From the NCBI GenBank assembly GCA_009193035.1, contig SWDT01000298.1, positions 1 to 17,043 of the forward strand: a stretch of DNA of 17,043 nucleotides, read 5' to 3'. The notes below the pieces were generated by a model, which saw nothing but the letters and a program-made list of their open reading frames with translations, had not been told where the DNA came from and searched no databases. Positions 9,425 through 17,043 of the stretch are shown piece by piece (position 1 is the stretch's first letter; the number at the start of each line of letters is the position of its first letter). The stretch comes from Halicephalobus mephisto. Its lineage: Eukaryota; Nematoda; Chromadorea; Rhabditida; Panagrolaimidae. Position numbers and translations under genes: made by a program.

Positions 9425-9430
9425 AATAAA
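9425..9430 (+). terminator. Candidate poly(A) signal of the fusion-protein-like gene
   Basis: AATAAA 66 nt after the TAA stop, a normal nematode 3' UTR length. It lies about 85 bp before the truncated end of the 28S gene. Confidence 0.5.
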
Positions 9431-9514
9431 TATAATCATTTTTGTAAAAACAATTTCACACAACTGAAAAAGTAATTACAAAAGGTTTTTAAATTAATGC
9501 TCTTTTTTTCCCAG

Positions 9515-9516
9515 CT

Positions 9517-9555
<39 letters not shown>

Positions 9556-9596
9556 ATTAGTGGGTGAACAATCCAACGCTTTAGAATCTACTTCGT

Positions 9597-9633
<37 letters not shown>

Positions 9634-10184
9634 AACGTCGCTATGGACGCTTGGCTGCCACAAGCCAGTTATCCCTATGGTAATTTTTCTGACACCTCTT
9701 AGTATAAACTCTATATCCAAAAGGATCGATAGGCCACGATTTTTCGGTCTGTATTCGTACTGAGAATCAAGATCAAGCATACTTTTCACCTTTTTGTCTA
9801 CAAAGGTTTCTGTCCTTTTTGAGTAAGCTTTAGGACAACTGCGTTACAATTTGACAGTTATACCGCCCCAGTCAAACTCCCCGCCTGACACTGTCATTGA
9901 TTTAAGTTATATTTTTTAAGAAAAAAATATTTAAATTCATAAATAATCAAATAAATGATATCTTATTTAATCAACTAAGTAAAGAATCGACAAAAGTGGA
10001 GGTATTTCACTATTGCTTAAAAAGCTCCCTCCTATACTACACCTCTTGTGATTCCTCACAAAGTCAGACTAGAGTCAAACTCAATAGGGTCTTCTTTCCC
10101 CGCAGTATTTACCAAGCCCGTTCCCTTGGCTGTGATTTCGCTAGATAGTAGATAGGGACAGTGGGAATCTCGTTAATCCATTCG

Positions 10185-10244
<60 letters not shown>

Positions 10245-11247
10245 GCCGTTTACCCGCGCTTACGCAAGTTTCCTTATATTAACATTCAGAGCACTGGGCA
10301 GAAATCACAGATAGTCAATGTGTATAAACACTTTCTATCAGCTCTGTTTTAATTAGACAGTCGGATTCCCCGAGTCCGTGTCAGTTCTACGTTAATTGTT
10401 CATTATAATAAGACATTATCTTAATAGATAATATAGTATATAGTTTCAACAAATATTTATAACATTAATCCAAGTTCATTTTCAATCCCTCAAATTTTAT
10501 TATAAATATAAGCTTATTCTATATACTCTTATTATTCAATCCGTAGAGCCAATTCTTTTCCCAAAGTTACGGATCTAATTTGCCGACTTCCCTTACCTAC
10601 ATTATTCTATCGACCAGAGGCTATACACCTTGAAAACCTGATGCGGTTTCGGTACGGATTTATTATACATAATTAGGGATTCACCATATTTTCATGGATC
10701 ATATATAGCACCCAAGATATAACAAAAACTGTGATACTTTTTAATAATTTTATCCATATCTCAAGCAGAACTTATTCCATGGATAAATTATATTAACTAG
10801 AAAAGAGATCTCTAGCTTGGACTATATATAATATTTATGGTTTTATATACGTTACCGTCCCTAATATAATAATTATAAAAATTATTAATATCCGTATAAT
10901 TCAAGTATAGGAATATTAACCTATTTCCCTTTCGTTTTTATAAAATATATAAAAATATTTTATTTATAATATACCATTAGGTATAAACTTAGGACCGACT
11001 AACTCGCGTTCAAATACTGTTCACGCGAAAACCGTTTTCACTTCGGCCTTCAAGTTTCTCACTTGAATCTTTGCTACTATCACCAAGATCTGCACTAATA
11101 ATAGCTCCAGTTGAATTTACATTCAATACCTTCAAAGCATATTATTAGCGCTTCTTACATGGTATATTATATATATATATAAATATAAATATACCAGTCA
11201 AGTGTAAGTTTCTCGCTAGAGCGCCATCCATTTTCAGGGCCAATTGA

Positions 11248-11281
<34 letters not shown>

Positions 11282-12502
11282 ATTACAACTTCCATGTCCA
11301 CCGCCCTGCTGTCAATATCAATCAACACCTTTTATGGGGTCTCATGTGCGAAAATTTGGCACTTTAACTTGACTTATGGTTCATCCCATATCGCCAGTTC
11401 TGCTTACCAAAAATGGCCCACTTTGGTTATTATTTAATGCAAATGTTCAATTAAGAAACAAATGTATCCTACCCATTTAGAGTTTGAGAATAGGTTGAGG
11501 ACATTTAGTCCCAATACCTCTAATCATTCGCTTTACCGAGTATAACTATATTAACCGAAGCTATCCTGAGGGAAACTCAGAAGGAACCAGCTACTAGATG
11601 GTTCGATTAGTCTTTCGCCCCAATACTCAAGTCAGACGATCGATTTGCACGTCAGAACCGTTACGGACTTTCACCAGAGTTTCCTCCGGCTTCATCCTGC
11701 TCAAGCATAGATCACCATCTTTCGGGTCTCATTGCATACGCTCTATCTCCACTCTATGATAAAATCATTAGAATAGGATTGTATTGCTTAATTATTATAA
11801 AAAATAATTAATCATACATAAATTTATATAAATAAATCTTTACTTTCATTACGCCAATAAGTTTTAACACTTAATGACTTGCGTATACAATAAACTCCTT
11901 GGTCCGTGTTTCAAGACGGGTCAAACAGGTAACTATCATAAATCTTAATATTAATATATATAATTATAATCATATAATTAATAGGATTCATTTTAAAAAT
12001 GTCCTCTTATAATAATAAAATTATAATAATATATTATAATAAGAGATATATAGAAAACTATACATCTTTCAATAGACCTGTTTGCTTCCACTTGATCGTT
12101 TTCACGTTCTTTTAACTCTCTCTTCAGAGTACTTTTCAACTTTCCCTCACGGTACTTGTTTGCTATTGGTCTCACGGTTATATTTAGCTTTAGATGGAGT
12201 TTACCACTTACTTTGGGCTGCGTTTCCAAACAACCCGACTCATAAGAATAAATTATTGACAAAATGTTAAATACTCGACAGGTCTTAAACCTTCTATGGA
12301 ACTCGAATCAACGAGACTTGAATATTTACATAATGCCATAATATATTCCTATACGCTACAGTTGCTGCAGTATTTAAACCACAGAGATTCAGCGCTGAGC
12401 TCTTCTGTTCACTCGCAGTTACTAAGGGAATCCTTGTTGGTTTCTTTTCCTCCGCTTACTGATATGCTTAAGTTCAGCGGGTCATCCTATCTGATTTGAG
12501 TC
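9515..12502 (-). rRNA. 28S (large subunit) rRNA, truncated at the 3' end
   Basis: The 5' end is clear: GCTGAACTTAAGCATATCAG and GCGGAGGAAAAGAAACC on the minus strand near 12435-12480, paired with 5.8S and ITS2 just upstream. Conserved blocks follow in order, including ACTCTCTTAAGGTAGCCAAA near 10220, GGGGAGTTTGACTGGGGCGG, GGGATAACTGGCTTGTGGC and GACCGTCGTGAGACAGGT. After GAGACAGGT (9517) the match stops; the expected following part, with the sarcin-ricin loop (AGTACGAGAGGAACC), is absent. Several expansion segments are nearly pure AT (about 9905-9960, 10400-10540, 10670-10980, 11165-11200, 11765-11850, 11940-12055). Small open frames inside are meaningless. Confidence 0.95.
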
Positions 12503-12677
12503 CATTATTTTGAATTATTCTTTAAATAACATTTTTATTGTTAAGAATAAATATTACATATTCTATAATACTTGTAATTATTTAAAGTAATTTCTATTTG
12601 TATTTAATAAAAATTATTAAAAGACTAAGAACAATAGTCTTGTATTAAAATATACAAATAAATGTATATTTTGATTA
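12503..12677 (-). other. Internal transcribed spacer 2
   Basis: AT-rich spacer of about 175 bp between the 5.8S and 28S segments; edges set by the rRNA matches, accurate to about 5-10 bases. Confidence 0.8.
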
Positions 12678-12830
12678 TGGATCTCAAACAGATAGACCCA
12701 AGGTTGGAAAACCATGGGTGCAATTTGCATTGGAAACCTTGACAATCATGTAGTTTGCAGTCATGTTACTTAACGTAGCTAGCTACGTTCTTCATCGACC
12801 CGTGAGCCAAGTGATCCAACGATCAAGCTT
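12678..12830 (-). rRNA. 5.8S rRNA
   Basis: On the minus strand it begins near AAGCTTGATCGTTGGATCACTT and contains the conserved GGATCACTTGGCTC and TCGATGAAGAACG. These are followed by TTTCCAATGCAAATTGCACC, the counterpart of the usual TTTCGAACGCACATTGC. Length about 153, normal for 5.8S. It includes a perfect 16-bp palindrome ACGTAGCTAGCTACGT (12773-12788). The middle third is clearly more diverged than in most animals. Confidence 0.9.
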
Positions 12831-13074
12831 GTATTTAAATTATTTAAAGATTATGTATATAAATTAAAATAATGGCGTCTTTTATATATATTAAAAGATC
12901 ATTAAATCTGTCCACTAGTGGATATCCATAGAAACTTTCATACGGGAGAGACTTGGCATTTCTCTCCATTTCTATGTCAGATACCGAATTTCATCAATGC
13001 CAATAAATATTGTATATGTATACTTTTAATTAAAAAAAAAGTATACAAATAAATTAAAAATCATAACTAAATAC
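12831..13074 (-). other. Internal transcribed spacer 1
   Basis: Spacer of about 244 bp between 18S and 5.8S, AT-rich, with a T/A run near 13030. It contains a GC-balanced segment around 12905-12995 that may fold (AGTGGA and TCCACT, ATGGAGAGAAA). Confidence 0.8.
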
Positions 13075-14829
13075 TAATGATCCGGCCCGCAGGTTCACTA
13101 CGGCCACCTTGTTACGACTTTTGCCTGGTTCAAGCCAATACGATTAAATGGATTTAATAACATATACAAGTATATATCATCTCCTCCATCTTCCTCGATC
13201 AACTCAGTTCTAGGCAGCGACGGGCGGTGTGTACAAAAGACAGGGACGTAATCAGCGTAAGCTAATGACTTACACTTACTTGAAGTTCCTCGTTCACAAA
13301 AACAATTACAGTTTTTGATCCCAAATGCGGAATAATTTGACATGTTTAACCAAATTTTTTAATTTAGTTATTATACCACCTGCAATTTCCATTGTAGCGC
13401 GCGTGCGGCCCCGGACAACTAAGGGCATAACAGACCTGTTATTGCCAGTTTTCAGGCAATTTAATTTGCATATCCTTTATGCTGTTATATAACATATATT
13501 ATAATTATATAACAAAATAACCATGTTCTAGTCTCGTTCGTTATCGAAATTAACCAGACAGATTACTCACGAACTAAGAACGGCCATGCACCACTTTGCA
13601 CTATATCTTGAAAGATATATCAGTCTGTCATTCATTTTAGTGTCTAGACCGGGTGAGTTTTCCCGTGTTGAGTCAAATTAAGCCGCAGGCTCCATTTCTG
13701 GTGGTGACTTTCCGTCAATCCCTTTAAGTTTCAGTTTTGCAACCATATCCCCCCGGAACCGAAAGACTTTCGTTTCCGGATAACTCGTCAAGTGGCAATA
13801 ATTTAACCGACACCGACTCGTTAGATGGCATAGTTTACGGTCAGAACTAGGGCGGTATCTAATCGCCTTCGATCCTCTGACTTTCGTTCTTGATTAATGA
13901 AAACATTCTTGGTAAATGCTTTCGCTTTAGATAGTCTTGCAAGGGTCCACGAATTTCACCTCTCGCCTTACAATACTTTTACCCCCGTTTGTTCCTTTTA
14001 ATCATTCATTAATATTAAAACCAACAAAACAATATTAATGTTTTATTATGTTATTCCATGCACAACCATTCAAGCTAACGCTTGTTCTAAGCACTCTGAT
14101 TTACTCAAAGTAACATATGTAATTTATAAATAAACTACATATTTTATTACACAAATTATAGTATTGTCAAAAAAACAAACCATAATTTTATGTACATTTG
14201 CAACTACGAACTTTTTAACCGCAACAGCAATTCAATGCAGTATGAGAGCTGGAATTACCGCGGCTGCTGGCACCAGACTTGCCCTCTCATTGATAATCTT
14301 TAATGAATTTAAAATTAAACCATTCCAATGTTTTATCCTATAAAGAATAAAACTTGTCATTTCACGTCACTACCTCCTCGTACTGAGAATGGGTAATTTT
14401 CGCGCCTGCTGCCTTCCTTGGATGTGAAAGCCGTTTTTAAGGCATTCTCTCGGAGACGAACCCTAATTCTCCGTTACCCGGCAACACCATAACCGTTCAA
14501 TACACGGTTATATAGTTGATAGGGCAGATACAAATACGGAATTCCATCAGAAATTTATCTGTATGGTAACGCATTATCCAGAGTTAACAAAATCGGGCAA
14601 ATGCCCATTGGTTTTGTTCTAATAACTGCATTTATTTATAATTTAATATAAATAATATTATTACATGTATTAGCTCCAGATTTACCGCAGATATCCATTT
14701 ATCTTATCCTCCCGTATACATTTTAGCTGTTGTAATGAGCTTTGCGCGGTTTCGTGTACTCACATGTACTTAGACATGCATGGCTTAATCTTTGAAATGA
14801 CACATCAATCAGACAGGGTCAATCAGATA
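13075..14829 (-). rRNA. 18S (small subunit) rRNA
   Basis: Minus-strand landmarks: CAAAGATTAAGCCATGCATG and GCTCATTACAACAGC (5' part), CAGCAGCCGCGGTAATTCCAG (near 14260), AAACTTAAAGGGATTGACGG (near 13720), TTGTACACACCGCCCGTCG (near 13225) and CTGCGGGCCGGATCATTA at the 3' end. Length about 1755, normal. The extreme 5' end is unusual: instead of the near-universal CTGGTTGATCCTGCCAG it reads CTGATTGACCCTGTCTG. Near the 3' end one G is missing in GTAGTGAACCTGC (usually GTAGGTGAACCTGC). Whether the copy is functional cannot be told by eye. Confidence 0.95.
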
Positions 14830-14995
14830 TTTACATATTATAAATAAATAAAATTTATTTATTTTATTTTTTTTTTCAATATCACATTGCTTTCTTCAAT
14901 TTTATTTGTATAAGAAAACAAATCATATAATTCTCTAGTAACCGACATACACAATACATCGAACACTTCTATACTAGTTCTAACCTTCCATCCAC
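14830..14995 (-). other. AT-rich 5' external transcribed spacer
   Basis: The 165 bp directly before the 18S on its strand. AT-rich with a T-run near 14865. It changes sharply to GC-rich DNA near 15000. No processing signal is recognised. Confidence 0.5.
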
Positions 14996-16181
14996 CGCTC
15001 TCCACCCTCCATCCGGTCGAGTCCGAGAAACGGGCAACGCCACAAGCACATTAGCCGTGCGACTAGGGACAAACGAGGCAGTGCATCGCGGCTGCCCGAC
15101 TCAGCTGCTAAGGCCCGGCGCATGCCCCGAGAGAAAGTACGGCGCGGGACCGTTGAAATCGTGCCTTTTCTCTCGGGGCAAGCCAACTGGCAGCCTCGCG
15201 CGTGCCCGGAGAGGAAGAAAAGGTGCTTTGTTCATTTTGTAATTTTCGTGCTCTGGGGGAAATGGCTGGAGTTTGGGCGGGAAAGGGGTCTGGGGGTTGA
15301 GGGAGACTCGGGGTGGAGGGGGTTGGAGTAGGGGTACTTCGGGTGGAGGTTGGTCGAGGGGAAAGCAGTGGGGAGGGGAAGCAAAGGACGAGACGAGGGC
15401 GGTTTGGAGTGGGACAGGGAAGGGGAAGGAGAGGAAAGTGAGCAGCGGGAGAGGGAGGGGAAGTGCAGGAGGGAACGGGCAGAGGGGGGTCGGGTACCTC
15501 GGGGTACTCGGGGGTTCGTCAAGTGGTTGTCGAGTGGTGGAGAGAGAATAAAGGAGGGAACTGCAGGAGGGGTGGGGGTGAGGGCAGTTGAGAGGAAGGG
15601 ACTGGTGAAGAGTATTTTTATTACAAGTCCTAGTTTCAATAAAAGGAAGGCAGGGGACAGTGGAGGGCGAGGACAAGAGCAAGGAGTACCCGGAGGAGAG
15701 GGAGGGGGTTGGAGTAGTAAGGGTACGAGGGGTAGTGGGGGTCGGGGTGAGTGGGGAGGTGGAGTAACCGGAAGCAGAAGGACACCGAGGGTGGAGGGGT
15801 AGGGGACGGGGTACCTTGGGGTACTTCGGGGAACCGACTTCGGGATGACTGGAGTGCGTGTCCGGGTGCAGAATAAATGAACAGGGGTGGGGTGCAGGGT
15901 ACCTGGGGGTAGGGGGTCGGGGTACTCGGGGTAGTTGTCTGCATTCACCCTCAACACCATCCCTGCTCGATTCACACGAGTGGTGTACTACCCCAGGGTG
16001 GGGGTACCTGGGGGTCGGGGTACCGGGTACTTCGGGTCCCCCACCTTCCTCGTCGAGTGCAGGACAGAGTACCTCGGGGGTACCTGGGGGTCAGGGTACC
16101 TCCTCCAAGTCCTCACCGACCACCAATCAAGTCCTCTCTTCGGAACCGTCCTCAATTTCTGTTCCGAACCCCATAAATCCA
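14996..16181. other. GC-rich, G-skewed rDNA spacer block
   Basis: About 1.2 kb whose plus strand is dominated by G and A, unlike everything else here. From about 15290 it is full of words such as GGGTACYTCGGGG and GGTACCTGGGGGTC, with more than a dozen GGTAC/GAGTAC cores (for example near 15333, 15493, 15503, 15811, 15821, 15900, 16006, 16018 and 16068). Runs of four to six G are dense, so G-quadruplex formation is plausible. Several overlapping open frames exist on both strands only because the composition lacks stops; their products are Pro/Arg/Gly-rich and not credible. By position it is the intergenic spacer upstream of the pre-rRNA. The Pol I promoter should lie here or nearby, but I cannot locate it. 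Confidence 0.7.
15124..15179. repeat. 13-bp perfect inverted repeat in the spacer
   Basis: GCCCCGAGAGAAA (15124-15136) and its exact complement TTTCTCTCGGGGC (15167-15179) with a 30-nt loop. A related direct copy, CGTGCCCGGAGAGGAAGAAA, follows at about 15201-15220. It could be a binding site or a processing stem of the pre-rRNA leader. Confidence 0.7.
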
Positions 16182-16248
16182 TGATATATATGTATATTTG
16201 TATATATAAGTATATATAGTATATATAGTATATATGTATATATATAGA
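16182..16248. repeat. TA-rich microsatellite
   Basis: Alternating TATATA with interspersed G and T, including two TATATAGTA repeats. It marks the abrupt end of the GC-rich block. Confidence 0.85.
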
Positions 16249-16384
16249 GTTGTGGCGGGGTAGAACATCAATTTACAGAACAAAATTATTTTTCTCAAAC
16301 GTCTTCATTTCAACCAATGCAAACAAATTCATCAGTTCAAATCAAGACAACACACAATCCAATCAAATCACATCTCGTCTAATC

Positions 16385-16444
16385 CAATTAATTACTAGAT
16401 ATCATCATTATCATTTAACAACAATAACATCTAGTAATTAATTG
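16385..16444. repeat. Hairpin 1 of spacer cluster (16-bp perfect stem)
   Basis: CAATTAATTACTAGAT (16385-16400) and its exact complement (16429-16444), with a 28-nt loop. Confidence 0.8.
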
Positions 16445-16456
16445 AATCAAACAAGC

Positions 16457-16623
16457 ATATGTAATCTCATTCTATACATGTGTTTATTTACTGAGTAACA
16501 GATGCTAATAATACATGTAATATCAATCCAAATAACATTCACATTACATGCATTATTAGCATCTAAATAACAACTGTTATTCAATTCAGTCCATAAACAT
16601 ATGTATACAATCTGATTACATAT
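16457..16623. repeat. Hairpin 2 of spacer cluster (long nested palindrome)
   Basis: The outer arms 16457-16487 and 16593-16623 match at 27 of 31 positions. The inner arms 16501-16521 and 16543-16563 match at 20 of 21. The right side has extra bases between the two stem parts. The loop is about 21 nt. The open frame on the minus strand across it follows from the palindrome and is not a gene. Confidence 0.8.
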
Positions 16624-16627
16624 CTTC

Positions 16628-16712
16628 ATTCCTAACAAGACTCCACATCTTCATCCATATCAACTAATTAAACCTCTGTCAATATGGATGAAGATATGGA
16701 GTCATTAGGAAT
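16628..16712. repeat. Hairpin 3 of spacer cluster
   Basis: Arms 16628-16660 and 16682-16712 (ATTCCTAACAAGACTCC... against ...GGAGTCATTAGGAAT) pair with one mismatch and a 2-nt indel around a 21-nt loop. A further small stem ATGTAAT/ATTACAT follows at 16715-16736. Confidence 0.8.
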
Positions 16713-16743
16713 GAATGTAATTCAATTGCATTACATATGTTTG

Positions 16744-16833
16744 GATCACTCTTGTCGATTCTCCATCAAAAGTCCAGTTTCAGCACCACATAAAGTAGAA
16801 GCTGTCTATTGAGGACAATCAACGAGAGTGATC
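16744..16833. repeat. Hairpin 4 of spacer cluster
   Basis: Arms GATCACTCTTGTCGATT (16744-16760) and AATCAACGAGAGTGATC (16817-16833): 15 of 17 Watson-Crick pairs plus one T-G. The interior has a weaker second stem (GTCC and GGAC). Confidence 0.75.
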
Positions 16834-16847
16834 ACAGCCCTGTCAAA

Positions 16848-16990
16848 GGATCATCGCTGATCCACAAAGCGACAGAAATTAACCCGTCGCTCCAGATCAA
16901 ACCAGGGCACTTGTGCATCCACCATGCAAGTTGTCGCAATGTTACTGAAACGGATATAATTAATATTAATATTATCATTATTCCTATCCG
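16848..16990. repeat. Small hairpins at the right end of the cluster
   Basis: Four short stems in succession: GGATCA/TGATCC (16848-16863, 4-nt loop), GCGAC/GTCGC (16869-16890), ACTTGTGCAT/ATGCAAGT with a 2-nt bulge (16909-16931), and CGGATA/TATCCG (16951-16990) around an AATTAATATTAATATT core. Each alone is unremarkable; the series is notable. Confidence 0.55.
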
Positions 16991-17043
16991 ATGTCTGGAC
17001 ACCTTGTCGTGGTGGATGGGCTTTGATCCATACGGGGAGGCAG
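16991..17043. other. Unassigned right edge
   Basis: GC-balanced sequence cut by the window end. It contains ACACCTTGTCGTGGTGGATGG, which looks conserved in style, but I cannot assign it to any family. Confidence 0.3.

Noticed and set aside
7136..9514. LTR retrotransposon with the fusion-protein gene as env
   Set aside because: No gag, protease, reverse transcriptase or integrase of the retroviral type is found beside it, no paired LTRs are seen, and the gene has introns.
10205..10240. R2-type retrotransposon insertion as the cause of the broken 28S
   Set aside because: The R2 target TTAAGG/TAGCC is continuous here, and the downstream 28S (R1 site region) is also continuous. The break is several hundred bases further 3'.
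12082..12499. Open frames within the 28S 5' part
   Set aside because: They lie entirely within conserved rRNA sequence.
15101..16184. Several overlapping open frames in the GC-rich spacer, both strands
   Set aside because: The composition lacks TA-type stop codons, so frames stay open by chance. Products are Pro/Ser- or Gly/Arg-rich, and they overlap each other on both strands.
16240..17043. 5S rRNA gene in the spacer (as in some nematodes)
   Set aside because: I searched both strands by eye for the 5S internal control blocks and found nothing convincing. Likewise no tRNA cloverleaf was found among the hairpins.

Overview
The window is animal nuclear DNA and most likely comes from a nematode. 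All twelve introns I can place are 43-60 nt long, except three (60, 207 and 949 nt), and several end in TTTTCAG. The 18S has the stretch GCTCATTACAACAGC that is typical of nematodes, (TTAGGC)n occurs as a short run, and the satellites are built on TACTGTAGAAT/TACGGTAGAAT words. The clade is not resolved. Bulk DNA and rRNA are AT-rich, but one intergenic block is extremely GC-rich.

Layout, left to right. 1-720: satellite array A. 721-1210: short repeats and the 3' end of the recombinase gene. 1211-5997 (minus): a complete ten-exon gene for a tyrosine (phage-integrase type) recombinase of 1098 residues. All reading phases agree across nine introns, and the 949-nt intron 7 holds array B, the same satellite family as A. 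5998-7900: divergent intergenic region with a different ~70-bp satellite (array C, 6150-7135), then a candidate TATA box and a strong splice acceptor. 7906-9359 (plus): a four-exon gene for a 439-residue type I membrane glycoprotein with the layout of a class I viral fusion protein (signal peptide, RxKR cleavage site, hydrophobic fusion-peptide-like stretch, heptad region, Cys-rich ectodomain, transmembrane anchor, short tail). 9515-14829 (minus): rDNA in the order 18S-ITS1-5.8S-ITS2-28S. The 28S is cut off inside its 3' part, just after a conserved GAGACAGGT, and ends about 85 bp from the poly(A) signal of the fusion-protein-like gene. 14830-17043: upstream spacer of the rDNA, made of an AT-rich leader, a G-rich block with many GGTAC words (about 15000-16180), a TA microsatellite, and a run of consecutive hairpins (16385-16990).

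How the parts relate. The recombinase and the fusion-protein-like gene are divergent neighbours. Both are intact, both are spliced, and both belong to classes usually found in mobile or viral DNA. They may be captured (domesticated) genes or the cargo of one unrecognised element; the sequence alone cannot decide. The rDNA is transcribed toward the fusion-protein-like gene and has no 28S 3' end, so this is either an array edge, a dispersed rDNA copy, or an assembly join.
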